Assembly: GCF_008757455.1 (NCBI RefSeq)
Contig: NZ_VCMV01000071.1
Location: forward strand, 104,786-168,785
Source: Microvirga brassicacearum
Lineage (GTDB): Bacteria; Pseudomonadota; Alphaproteobacteria; Rhizobiales; Beijerinckiaceae
Direction: 5' to 3'
DNA: 64,000 nucleotides
A model generated the notes under the pieces. It was given only the letters and a program-made list of their open reading frames with translations, ran no database searches and was not told the DNA's origin. Below are positions 47,647 to 55,565 of this stretch, piece by piece. Every line of letters starts with the position of its first letter. Within the stretch, counting starts at the first letter, position 1. A program made the translations under genes and the position numbers.

Positions 47647-49025
47647 TGAATCGGCCCCGCAGCGAGACCTCGTCGTCCGAGGATTCCGGCCCGCCGCGTT
47701 TCGTCGTCGGCTCGACGATGCGCCATGTGCTGGTCATGACCGGCACGGGTGCTGCCGGTCTCATCGCGATCTTCATCGTCGATCTCGTGTCGCTGCTCTA
47801 CATCTCGTGGCTCAAGGACCCGAGCCTTACGGCCGGCGTCGGCATCGCCACGGTGGTGATGTTTCTCACGATCTCGATCAATGTGGGCTTGATGATCCCG
47901 ATCGGCGCGCTGGTGTCGCGTGCGCTCGGTGCGCGTGATCGCCAAAGAGCCCGTGAACTGGCGACCTCCGGCTCCGTCCTGATGGTGGTCGTATCATCCC
48001 TCGTCAGCCTGATGCTCCTCCCCTTCCTGCCGCCGCTCCTGACGCTGCTTGGGGCGACCGGACAGACCCACCAGGTGGCGAAGGAGTTTCTGTGGATCTC
48101 GCTGCCGACCAATGGGGTGATGGCGCTCGGCATGGGTCTGTCGACGGTCCTGCGCGCCGCGGGCGATGCCCGGCGGAGCATGTATGCCACGCTTTCAATC
48201 GCCATCGTGACGGTGGCGCTCGATCCGGTGCTGATTTTCGGCCTCGGCCTGAAAGCGAACGGCGCCGCCATCACGATCGGGATAGCGCGGTTCGTCTATG
48301 TGTATGTGGCCTACCTCTATCTGATCCGCCATCACAGCCTTCTGGCGCGCCCGAGCGTCCAGGGCGTGATGCGGGACGCACGACCGTTCTTCGCCATTGC
48401 GATACCCGCCATCCTGACCAATATCGCGGCCCCGGCGTCCAACGCGTTCTTCACCAGCATCATGGCGCGTTTCGGCGACGAGGCCATTGCGGCGTCGGCG
48501 ATCATCGATCGCGTCACGCCGGTCGCATTCGGCGGGCTGTTTGCCCTCGCGGGAGCGATCGGGCCGGTCATGGGCCAGAACTGGGGGGCGCGCAATTTCG
48601 AGAGAGTGCGCCAGACCCTGCGGGACTCGCTTCTGTTCATGGTCGTCTACGTGCTGGTCGTCTGGCTGGCGCTCTACCTGCTTCGCGCGCCTCTGACACT
48701 TGCCTTCAATGCGCCGCCGCTGACGACCGACATCGTGCAGTTCTTCTGCCAGATCAGCGGATTCATCTGGTTTTTCATCGGGCTGGTTTTCGTCGCCAAC
48801 GCCTCGTTCAACAATCTCGGGTTCCCGCTCCTGTCGACCTTTTTCAACTGGGGCCGTGCCACCCTTGGCATGATCCCCTTCGCGTATGTGGGCGCGGAAA
48901 TGGCTGGGCCGAAAGGCGCCCTCCTGGGCATCGGGGCCGGTTCGGTGGCGTTCGGCATCGGCGCCGCTATCACTTCGTTCTGGACAGTCAGACGGTTGGA
49001 GCGTCAAGCTACCGTGCCACTGTAG
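47646..49025 (+). CDS. MATE-family efflux transporter
   Basis: Multidrug and toxin extrusion transporter (459 aa) with about 12 membrane helices in two homologous halves. The first half contains GLIAIFIVDLVSLLYISWL and MIPIGALVSRALGARDRQRA; the second half contains IIDRVTPVAFGGLFALAGAI and GPVMGQNWGARNFERVRQ, the repeat of the same loop. It exports cationic drugs or metabolites using a Na+ or H+ gradient; substrate unknown. It is coupled to the antiporter gene by TGATG and precedes the DUF937-like gene by 23 bases, so the three are likely one operon. Confidence 0.93.
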   Translation: MNRPRSETSSSEDSGPPRFVVGSTMRHVLVMTGTGAAGLIAIFIVDLVSLLYISWLKDPSLTAGVGIATVVMFLTISINVGLMIPIGALVSRALGARDRQRARELATSGSVLMVVVSSLVSLMLLPFLPPLLTLLGATGQTHQVAKEFLWISLPTNGVMALGMGLSTVLRAAGDARRSMYATLSIAIVTVALDPVLIFGLGLKANGAAITIGIARFVYVYVAYLYLIRHHSLLARPSVQGVMRDARPFFAIAIPAILTNIAAPASNAFFTSIMARFGDEAIAASAIIDRVTPVAFGGLFALAGAIGPVMGQNWGARNFERVRQTLRDSLLFMVVYVLVVWLALYLLRAPLTLAFNAPPLTTDIVQFFCQISGFIWFFIGLVFVANASFNNLGFPLLSTFFNWGRATLGMIPFAYVGAEMAGPKGALLGIGAGSVAFGIGAAITSFWTVRRLERQATVPL

Positions 49026-49048
49026 GAAGCGCGGAAGAGGAGACGGCG

Positions 49049-49813
49049 ATGTTCGACTGGTTCGACTTCATGCGTCAAGCGCAGCAAAGCGCCGGAACCG
49101 CCATGCTGGCCCAACACTTCCATCTCGACAGGGACCAGACGCAAGCCGCCATGGCTGCATTCCTTCCGGCCTTTGCCATGGGCATGCAGCACGCGATGGG
49201 ATCGAAGCGCGACGATGGGACGGTCCGGGATCTGTTCGGCGGCGCCTATCACGATCTCTGGCTCAATGCCGCGCAGGCGTTTTCACCCAGTTCGCAGCGG
49301 AACGGAAAACAGATCCTCGATCGGCTTTTCGGTTCTGACGATGTCAGCCGCCGTGTCGCGCATCAAGCCGCCGACATGACCGGCGTGAATGCCGATGTGA
49401 TGCAGCAGATGCTGCCCGTCCTCGCCGGCATTTACGCCGGCGGCCTCTATCACTGGATGTCGGGCCAAACGAGGGCCATGAACAAAGCGGCGCAACCCGC
49501 CCGACCGGAACCGCCCGACTTCGCCGAATCCTGGGCGCGCATGTGCGCTGCGTGGACCGGGGCAGAGCCTTCGAGACCGAAGCCGGCCCCGTCGCCCTTC
49601 GAGGCGATGATGGCAGGCTTCCTTCCGTCGTCTGCTCCCGCGAAGGAAGAGGACCAGCCCCCGGCCGAACCTTCGGCCCCGGACCAAAAGCAGGATAGCC
49701 CTCCCGCCTGGGAGGAAATGATGGAAAAGGGGCGCGATATGCAAAAGCAATACCTCGCCTCCCTCCAATCCATCTTCGACGAGGTTGAAAGCGCCGGGGC
49801 GAAAAAGCGCTAG
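49049..49813 (+). CDS. DUF937-like protein
   Basis: A 254-residue soluble protein. The first 150 residues form an all-helical domain with FLPAFAMGMQHAM and QMLPVLAGIYAGGLYHWM, the QMLPVLA-type pattern of DUF937 proteins. It is followed by a Pro/Ala/Glu-rich linker (about 155-225) and a short helical tail ending AGAKKR. Function unknown. A strong GGAGA ribosome site precedes the ATG at 49049, 23 bases after the MATE stop; the longer open frame upstream overlaps the transporter gene and is not coding. Confidence 0.8.
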   Translation: MFDWFDFMRQAQQSAGTAMLAQHFHLDRDQTQAAMAAFLPAFAMGMQHAMGSKRDDGTVRDLFGGAYHDLWLNAAQAFSPSSQRNGKQILDRLFGSDDVSRRVAHQAADMTGVNADVMQQMLPVLAGIYAGGLYHWMSGQTRAMNKAAQPARPEPPDFAESWARMCAAWTGAEPSRPKPAPSPFEAMMAGFLPSSAPAKEEDQPPAEPSAPDQKQDSPPAWEEMMEKGRDMQKQYLASLQSIFDEVESAGAKKR

Positions 49814-49842
49814 GGCAAGATGCCGAAAACCCGTGCAGCGGA

Positions 49843-49875
49843 CGATGCCTCGGACGAGTCCATCCGAGGGCATCG
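49843..49875. repeat. Palindromic repeat element between convergent genes
   Basis: Stem CGATGCCTCGGA / TCCGAGGGCATCG (one bulged base) with an 8-base loop. It is preceded at 49812-49830 by AGGGCAAGATGCCGAAAAC, resembling the repeat at 54393. It may work as a terminator for the DUF937-like gene. Confidence 0.5.
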
Positions 49876-49879
49876 TGAG

Positions 49880-50227
49880 CTAGGCGCAGCACTCGTGCGA
49901 ATTCGCCAGAGGAACTTTAGGGCGGGCGCGGGTCATGGGCTTCACCGGTTCTCGCGGGGATCGGGGCTCATTCCATCGAACCAGAAAGACGGCGCGGTCC
50001 CGGAAGAAGGGCTCCGCGAGAGCGCCTTCGACCTCGCTCCGCGTCAGCCCGATATCCTTCAACATCCGGTCATCGAATTCCGCCAGACGACGGACCTCGC
50101 GCCGGTGCCGCCAGCGCGTCGCAAGCCCGACGACCACGGCCCCGAAAGCTCCTCCGGCGCGCTGGAACAAGGTCGTCAGCGAGGTCGCGCGTGAGGCGGG
50201 CGAAAGTGTATGGGTCAGGTTGGTCAT
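49880..50227 (-). CDS. DUF1127 family protein
   Basis: A 115-residue protein with the DUF1127 signature: RWRHRREVRRLAEFDDRML (basic helix) followed by KDIGLTRSEVEGALAEPFF, about residues 38-77. DUF1127 proteins are small, arginine-rich and in several alphaproteobacteria affect RNA maturation or phosphate/carbon responses; the present one is longer than the 45-50 residue type. The ATG at 50227 has GGAG eight bases upstream. It is divergent from a LysR regulator with a 209-base shared region containing palindromes, so regulation by that protein is likely. Confidence 0.85.
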   Translation of the reverse strand: MTNLTHTLSPASRATSLTTLFQRAGGAFGAVVVGLATRWRHRREVRRLAEFDDRMLKDIGLTRSEVEGALAEPFFRDRAVFLVRWNEPRSPREPVKPMTRARPKVPLANSHECCA

Positions 50228-50374
50228 CGCAAGTTCTCCAAGAACATCCGGAGGCACAGTTCACCCACCGAACCATCCCGAGTTCAGGGGCGTCTCAATT
50301 CACTCCAAAGGACAGCGCATTGGAAAATCGGCTGACTTTCCAGCACCTTGAGAAAATATAGCATTGAACGTTTC

Positions 50375-50389
50375 ATCACTTGAAGTGAT
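50375..50389 (+). promoter_or_regulatory. Operator-like palindrome in the DUF1127/lysR region
   Basis: ATCACTT-G-AAGTGAT, a 7-bp perfect palindrome around one base, 48 bases before the lysR start. It matches a site before the EamA gene (52343-52357) at 13 of 15 positions on the opposite strand. Confidence 0.55.
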
Positions 50390-50401
50390 TGTTTGAGATA
50401 G

Positions 50402-50423
50402 GTATCATTCACGCTATTGATAC
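50402..50423 (+). promoter_or_regulatory. Second palindrome near lysR start (possible autoregulatory site)
   Basis: GTATCA-N10-TGATAC, 14 bases upstream of the lysR ATG. The outer halves and spacing fit LysR-type T-N11-A-like sites. Confidence 0.45.
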
Positions 50424-50436
50424 TGAGAGAGCGACG

Positions 50437-51327
50437 ATGCACCTTCTGGATATCGATCAGTTGCGGACCTTCGTGGCGATTGCCGACACCGGTTCGTTCA
50501 CCCGTGCGGCGGATGTGGTCCACAAGACCCAGAGCGCCGTTTCCATGCAGATGAAGCGTCTGGAGGAGCGGGTCGGGCGCGCGATTTTCGAGCGCGACGG
50601 CCGTCTCTCGAAGCTCACCGACGAAGGCGAGCGCCTGCTCGATTATGCCCGCCGGATCGTGCGGCTGAACACCGAATGCATGGCCTCGTTCAACGACAAC
50701 GAGCTCGTCGGGCGGGTTCGCCTCGGGCTGCCGGACGATTACGCCGATCGCTACCTGCCTGAGATTCTGGCGCGGTTTTCGCGCTCCAATCCCAAGGCCG
50801 AGGTGACGGTGATGTGTGAGCCGACCCATAACCTGATCGAGCGCGTCCAGCACGGCGATATCGATCTTGCCATCATCACCCATGTGGATCGCCGCGGACC
50901 GTCCGAAATCGTGCGCATCGAGCAGCTGTTATGGGTGACGTCGGCGCGTCATTCGGTCCATGAGGAAACCCCGATTCCGTTGGCGCTGGGGCGTCCCAAT
51001 TGCGACTGGCGCCATTCGGCGACGGAAGCGCTGGAAAGCGCCGACCGCCCGTTCCGCATCCTCTACGTGGCGTGGCATTCCACCGCGGTCGGTGCGGCGA
51101 TTCTCGCCGGGCTCGCCGTATCGGTTCTGCCCGAAAGCGCCGTGCGGCCGGGGATGCGCATCCTCGGGCCGTCGGATGGATTTCCGGCCCTGCCGTCCTG
51201 CAAGATCGGGCTTATCCGGTCGCGTCGCGAGGAGAACCCGCTGGCCGATGCGCTCGGCTTCCACATCAAGCAGTCGCTGGACAATCTCGGCGCCACGCGC
51301 CCGCTGCTCGCGCCGGCCGCCGAATGA
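50437..51327 (+). CDS. LysR-family transcriptional regulator
   Basis: Regulator of 296 residues. The N-terminal winged helix (about 1-65) reads LDIDQLRTFVAIADTGSFTR, AADVVHKTQSAVSMQMKRLE. The C-terminal periplasmic-binding-protein-like effector domain follows. The ATG at 50437 is the family start. It is divergent from the DUF1127 gene and convergent with the EamA exporter gene, with zero bases between the two stops. Both promoter regions share a palindromic motif, so it probably controls itself, the DUF1127 gene and the exporter. Effector unknown. Confidence 0.92.
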   Translation: MHLLDIDQLRTFVAIADTGSFTRAADVVHKTQSAVSMQMKRLEERVGRAIFERDGRLSKLTDEGERLLDYARRIVRLNTECMASFNDNELVGRVRLGLPDDYADRYLPEILARFSRSNPKAEVTVMCEPTHNLIERVQHGDIDLAIITHVDRRGPSEIVRIEQLLWVTSARHSVHEETPIPLALGRPNCDWRHSATEALESADRPFRILYVAWHSTAVGAAILAGLAVSVLPESAVRPGMRILGPSDGFPALPSCKIGLIRSRREENPLADALGFHIKQSLDNLGATRPLLAPAAE

Positions 51328-52299
51328 TTACGCTTTGGCGGCGGGACGGCGCAGCACGAGGACGTTGCCGATGAGGGCGAACACCACGCCGATCACCGCA
51401 AGTGGCGTCCACACATAGCCCTCGACCGCAGTCGAGACCGCGAGCGCCACGATGGGAAAGAGCACCGTCGTGTAGCCCGCCCGCGCCGGCCCCAGGCGTC
51501 GCAGCAAGGTGAGATAGGACGCAAACGCCAGCACCGACGCGCCGATCGCGAGATAGACCAAAGAACCGATATATTTGAAGGTCGGTTCGATGATGAATTC
51601 GTTGCCGCGCAAAAGATTGATCGCCAGCAGGATCAGCGACCCGTAGGTCATCGCCCAGGCATTGGCCGAAATCAGCGGCGCGCCGCGGCGCTGGACCACG
51701 GTCGAAATCATGTTGCCGGAGCAGAAAAACAGGGTGCCCAGCACGCAAAGGCCGAGCCCCCACAGAGCACCTGCATTGAAGCCCGCCCCGGCGATTTCGG
51801 GCCAGAACAGCAATCCGATTCCGGCCGCGCCCAGCACGGCTCCGAGGGCGACGCGTGCGTCCACCCTCTGGCGGAAGATAACGATGCCCAACACCATGTT
51901 GAAGATCGATGCGAGCGAGAACACCACGGAGAGAAGCCCCGACGGAACCGTCAAGCCGCCATAGTAGAAGCACAGGAAATTGAACGAGAACAGACAGCAT
52001 CCAACGCCAAAGAAGCGCAGGTGATCGGCGGCCGGGAATCGCACCCGCATGCCCGAGACCACCACCCAGCCCCAGGTGCAGGCCGCTGCCAGCAGAAAGC
52101 GCCACAGCACCGACATTTCCGGCGCCACGACGCCGAGCTGTGCGCGGATCCCGATCCAGCTCACGCCCCACAGAAAAACCGTGGCGATGTAGAGCCCGAG
52201 GGTGGTGCCGTCGAGCCGAGCGGGCGCGGCGTTCGCCGTCGCGGCGGCTGGATCCTTCTGTGCGGGCAGGAGGTCGGCCCGATCGGCGGCATGCGACAT
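51328..52299 (-). CDS. EamA/DMT-family exporter
   Basis: Drug/metabolite transporter of 323 residues with ten membrane helices in two EamA repeats (about 30-165 and 180-310). Conserved features include LYIATVFLWGVSWIGIRAQL at the first helix and FASYLTLLRRLGPARAGYTT before the last helices. Such proteins export amino acids, purines or similar metabolites; substrate unknown. The ATG at 52299 is used; in-frame starts up to 52347 exist. Its upstream region carries the palindrome shared with the convergent lysR gene. Confidence 0.9.
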   Translation of the reverse strand: MSHAADRADLLPAQKDPAAATANAAPARLDGTTLGLYIATVFLWGVSWIGIRAQLGVVAPEMSVLWRFLLAAACTWGWVVVSGMRVRFPAADHLRFFGVGCCLFSFNFLCFYYGGLTVPSGLLSVVFSLASIFNMVLGIVIFRQRVDARVALGAVLGAAGIGLLFWPEIAGAGFNAGALWGLGLCVLGTLFFCSGNMISTVVQRRGAPLISANAWAMTYGSLILLAINLLRGNEFIIEPTFKYIGSLVYLAIGASVLAFASYLTLLRRLGPARAGYTTVLFPIVALAVSTAVEGYVWTPLAVIGVVFALIGNVLVLRRPAAKA

Positions 52300-52342
52300 G
52301 AAATGATCCAGTGTTGACGCTTCTCCATATAAAGCCCGATCC

Positions 52343-52357
52343 ATCACATCAAATGAT
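52343..52357 (-). promoter_or_regulatory. Operator-like palindrome upstream of the EamA gene
   Basis: On the minus strand ATCATTTGATGTGAT, nearly identical to the palindrome before lysR (ATCACTTGAAGTGAT). A further inverted repeat ATGAT-N5-ATCAT overlaps its upstream edge (about 52353-52367). Confidence 0.55.
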
Positions 52358-52449
52358 GAATTATCATCGATCAGGCGTCGGGCTTTGATAGGAGCGTCCG
52401 TCAGTGGCGGTTCCGGTAAAAAAATGGTCCAGCCGCCGACGCGACGGCG

Positions 52450-53160
52450 CTAGCTGCTCCTACGCGCCGCGGAATTGTTGCGCCGGGGCCGTTTCGAGGG
52501 CGACAGCACCACCACCTTCGTCCCGACGTCGATGCGTCCATAAAGATGCATCGCGTCCTGGTTGATCATCCGGATGCAGCCGGACGAAACGCTTTTGCCG
52601 ATGGTCCACGGCTCGAAGGTCCCGTGAATGCGGAAGAGCGTGTCCCGGTTGTCCTTCCAGAGGTAGAGGGCGCGCGCACCCAAGGGATTTCCGGGCCCGC
52701 CACGCATGCCAATGCCGCTCCGCAGCTCGCTCATCTGCTCGAGGAGCTCGGGCTGACGAGCGAACATTTCCTTGGGCGGGTACCAATCCGGCCAGACCTG
52801 CTTGTCGCCGATGGTTGCCATGCCCGACCAGCTGAACCCCGCGCGCCCCACTCCCACGCCGTAGCGCGTCGCCATGCCGCCCTCGCCCACGAGGTAGAGA
52901 TAATGCCCTGCGGGATCGACCACGATGGTGCCGGGCATTTCCGCCGTCTCGTAGGGCACGTTCGCCCGCAGGAACGCCGCGCCGATCCGGGACAGATCCA
53001 CGGCTGGGACCGGGTAGAGATCCTCCACGGCCGCATACACGGCCCCGAGCTCCGGCCGCGCCACCAGCGGCTGCGCCTGGCTCCCCGTGATCCGCCATCC
53101 ACCGAGAGCGGCCGGTGTCGCAAGGCCAAGCAGGAAAACCCGACGGCTAGGATGCTTCAT
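52450..53160 (-). CDS. L,D-transpeptidase (YkuD domain), exported
   Basis: Cell-wall enzyme of 236 residues that forms 3-3 peptidoglycan cross-links or anchors lipoproteins. The N-terminus SRRVFLLGLATPAALGG is a signal with a twin-arginine-like pair, followed by an Ala cleavage region. The catalytic motif is H-x14-17-SSGCIRM: IHGTFEPWTIGKSVSSGCIR, with the nucleophilic cysteine near residue 195. The C-terminus is very basic (KRPRRNNSAARR). A GTG two codons earlier is an alternative start. Convergent neighbours are absent; the acr3 gene lies downstream on the same strand's left side. Confidence 0.92.
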   Translation of the reverse strand: MKHPSRRVFLLGLATPAALGGWRITGSQAQPLVARPELGAVYAAVEDLYPVPAVDLSRIGAAFLRANVPYETAEMPGTIVVDPAGHYLYLVGEGGMATRYGVGVGRAGFSWSGMATIGDKQVWPDWYPPKEMFARQPELLEQMSELRSGIGMRGGPGNPLGARALYLWKDNRDTLFRIHGTFEPWTIGKSVSSGCIRMINQDAMHLYGRIDVGTKVVVLSPSKRPRRNNSAARRSS

Positions 53161-53230
53161 GTCCACGCTCCCATCTCACCTGAGCCATTTAGGACGGGAA
53201 AATGGCGCGACTAGGAGCAAAGGCCGTGCT

Positions 53231-54313
53231 TCACGACCGGGTGCTGGTTGGAGCCTGCGACACCGCAGGCACATCGGGGCTGGCCCGCGGATTGTCGCGC
53301 TCGTACCAACCGCGGCTTCCGTTCACGATCCAAACGACCGTGAGCATGACCGGAACCTCGACCAGTACGCCGACGACAGTCGCCAAAGCGGCGCCGGAAT
53401 TGAAGCCGAAGAGACTGATCGCCGCCGCCACCGCGAGTTCGAAGAAATTGCTCGCCCCGATCAAGGCCGACGGGCCGGCGACGCAATGCTGCTCGCCGAC
53501 AAGACGATTGAGGCCATAGGCAAGGCCGGCATTGAGATAAACCTGGATCAGGATCGGCACGGCCAGCATGGCGATGATCATCGGCTGCGCGATGATCTGT
53601 TCGCCCTGAAACCCGAACAGCAGCACGAGCGTCGTCAGCAACGCGACCAGAGAAAGCGGTGAGAGAACCTGGAGAAGACGTGCGAGCGCAGCCTCGCCGC
53701 CCCGGGCGAGAGCGCGCCACCGCAACACTTGCGCGAGGATCACCGGAATGACGATGTAAAGAATGACGGACAGCACGAGCGTGCCCCACGGCACGGTGAT
53801 GGCCGACAGGCCGAGGAGCAGCCCCACGATCGGGGCGAAGGCCACCACCATGATGACATCGTTGAGCGCCACCTGACTGAGCGTGAAATGCGGCTCGCCT
53901 TTCGTAAGATTGCTCCACACGAACACCATCGCGGTGCAGGGTGCGGCCGCCAGGATGATAAGGCCCGCGATATAGCTGTTGATCTGCTCGCCCGGCAGGT
54001 AGGGACGGAACAGCCACGCGATGAAGAACCAGGCGAGCGCCGCCATCGAAAATGGTTTGACGGCCCAGTTGATGAAAAGCGTGACGCCGATGCCGCGCCA
54101 ATGACGACCCACTTGCCCGAGTGCGGCGAAATCGATCTTCAGCAGCATGGGGATGAGCATGAACCAGACCAGCAGCGCCACGGCTAAATTGATGCTGGCA
54201 ATTTCGGCCGCGCCGATGATTTGAAAGACGCCGGGCCAAACATGCCCAAGCGCGATTCCCGCCACGATGCAGAGAAAAACCCAAACGGTGAGGTAACGTT
54301 CGAAAATCGACAC
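53231..54313 (-). CDS. arsB: Arsenite efflux transporter, ACR3 family
   Basis: Ten-helix arsenite exporter of the Acr3 (BASS-fold) family, 360 residues. The conserved cysteine is in LAAAPCTAMVFVWSNLTKG, and NWAVKPFSMAALAWFF and GASNFFELAVAAAISLFG are other family blocks. It removes As(III) produced by the reductase encoded upstream. It follows arsC by 127 bases, a gap that contains a palindromic repeat. A second, overlapping frame of similar length in this region is a shadow. Confidence 0.93.
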   Translation of the reverse strand: MSIFERYLTVWVFLCIVAGIALGHVWPGVFQIIGAAEIASINLAVALLVWFMLIPMLLKIDFAALGQVGRHWRGIGVTLFINWAVKPFSMAALAWFFIAWLFRPYLPGEQINSYIAGLIILAAAPCTAMVFVWSNLTKGEPHFTLSQVALNDVIMVVAFAPIVGLLLGLSAITVPWGTLVLSVILYIVIPVILAQVLRWRALARGGEAALARLLQVLSPLSLVALLTTLVLLFGFQGEQIIAQPMIIAMLAVPILIQVYLNAGLAYGLNRLVGEQHCVAGPSALIGASNFFELAVAAAISLFGFNSGAALATVVGVLVEVPVMLTVVWIVNGSRGWYERDNPRASPDVPAVSQAPTSTRS

Positions 54314-54392
54314 AGCCTGAATTCCGCTAGATCACGATGCCTTTGGCCGGAATCGTCCAAAGGCATAAGACGTGATCGATCTCAATATGTTG

Positions 54393-54443
54393 GAGCATGA
54401 TGTCGTCCGAAAACCGTTACACACTTTTTGGCATCATGTTCTA
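54393..54443. repeat. Dispersed palindromic repeat inside the ars operon
   Basis: Imperfect palindrome with ends GAGCATGATGTC and GGCATCATGTTC and the inner block CCGAAAACCGTTACACACTT. Elements with GAGCATGAT ends are common between genes in Hyphomicrobiales. Here it separates arsC from acr3. Related fragments occur at 4024-4042, 31978-31997 and 49812-49830. Confidence 0.65.
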
Positions 54444-54965
54444 AGCGATGGTGGAAGGAGCGGACGTACCCTCCTGGCTGCCGATCGCGTCCAATCGGGT
54501 CCGCAGAGACGCAGCATCGAGGCTTGAAATTGGCAGGCTGATGAACGCCGTGATGCGATTTTTCAGGTACCGCAACGCCGTGACGAAGGCGGTTTCCTTT
54601 TGGATGTCCGTGCCTTCTATGGCCGCGGGATCTTCGATCCCCCAATGCGCCGTCACCGGATGGCCTGGCCAGAACGGGCACGCTTCGCCGGCCGCGCTGT
54701 CGCAGACAGTGAAAACGAAATCCATCACCGGAGAATCGGCTTCGGCGAAAACGTCCCAGCTTTTGGAGCTCAGGCCTTCTGCCGGATAGCCGGCCTCTTT
54801 CAGCACTTTGATCGCAAGGGGATTGACCCGCCCCTTGGGCTGGCTTCCGGCGGAGAATGCGCGAAAACGCCCCATCCCCTCCTGGTTCAGCACCGCTTCG
54901 GCAATGATCGAACGGGCGGTGTTGCCCGTGCAGAGAAACAGGACGTTGTAGACGCGATCAGGCAT
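54441..54965 (-). CDS. arsC: Arsenate reductase, low-molecular-weight phosphatase fold
   Basis: Cytoplasmic As(V) to As(III) reductase of 174 residues. The P-loop is VLFLCTGNTARSIIAE (C-x5-R-S) near residue 12, and the later catalytic cysteine of thioredoxin-type enzymes is in FTVCDSAAGEACPFWPG. The C-terminal 25 residues are an unconserved extension. The start overlaps the arsR stop by eight bases, so the genes are co-translated. Confidence 0.92.
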   Translation of the reverse strand: MPDRVYNVLFLCTGNTARSIIAEAVLNQEGMGRFRAFSAGSQPKGRVNPLAIKVLKEAGYPAEGLSSKSWDVFAEADSPVMDFVFTVCDSAAGEACPFWPGHPVTAHWGIEDPAAIEGTDIQKETAFVTALRYLKNRITAFISLPISSLDAASLRTRLDAIGSQEGTSAPSTIA

Positions 54966-55314
54966 GGGATGATCCTTGGGCTTCGCAGCAAGGTGTCAGA
55001 TCGGCGACCAGCGGACCGCAGATTTCCGGTCGGCCGCCGCAGCAATCCTTGAGGAGAAAAGTCGTGACCGCCCGAAACCGGTCGAGATCGGCTCGGTAGA
55101 TGATGGATCGGCTTTGTCGTTCGGCGCGGATCAATCCGGCGCGTGTCAGGATGGCAAGATGCGACGACATCGTGTTGTGCGGGACCGCAAGCGCACGGGC
55201 CACCTCCCCCGCCGCCAAGCCCGCAGGCTCGTGACCGACAAGCAGGCGGAACACATCGAGACGGGTGGATTGCGCGAGAGCCGCCAGGGCGAGGATGACC
55301 GTTGTATTTTCCAT
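54958..55314 (-). CDS. arsR: ArsR-family arsenic-responsive repressor
   Basis: Winged-helix metalloregulator of 118 residues. The DNA-recognition helix is in VARALAVPHNTMSSHLAILT. Instead of the CVC motif of classical ArsR it has C-terminal cysteines: LLKDCCGGRPEIC near residues 90-98, plus TPCCEA at the tail. This resembles the Cys-Cys-x5-Cys site of the Acidithiobacillus-type regulator, with one more residue in the spacer. It heads the leftward arsR-arsC-acr3 operon. The ATG at 55314 was preferred to an upstream frame extension. Confidence 0.92.
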   Translation of the reverse strand: MENTTVILALAALAQSTRLDVFRLLVGHEPAGLAAGEVARALAVPHNTMSSHLAILTRAGLIRAERQSRSIIYRADLDRFRAVTTFLLKDCCGGRPEICGPLVADLTPCCEAQGSSHA

Positions 55315-55565
55315 ATGTCGAGACTTATCGAAATATCTGACATTGCGCAAGTGCCAGGATCGCATGGGGAGAGCGGACGGATTGAGGGTTGAAAATAGCG
55401 GGAGAGCGTCTGCCAGCCCCTCGGACCATCCTGCTCGCCTCGCAGCCGCTATAATATTAAGACACTTCCAGTTTAGAACTATTCTTATTCTAATTTTTAC
55501 TTGATGTGTTGCCTTTTCGGATCGACTTAACTAACGGTCACGCCATTAAAGTGGCCATCACCCAA
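55315..55565. promoter_or_regulatory. Divergent region between arsR and the ABC importer operon
   Basis: 251 bases with an AT-rich core at 55445-55505 (ataatattaagac, ttcttattctaatttt), unusual in this GC-rich window. It must carry both promoters. A half-palindromic ATCGAAATATCTGA stretch near 55328 could be the ArsR site. No gene is seen. Confidence 0.4.

Noticed and set aside
53211..54284. 357-codon frame overlapping acr3 on the same strand
   Set aside because: Out of frame with the clearly recognisable Acr3 protein and Arg/Gly-rich without hydrophobic helices.
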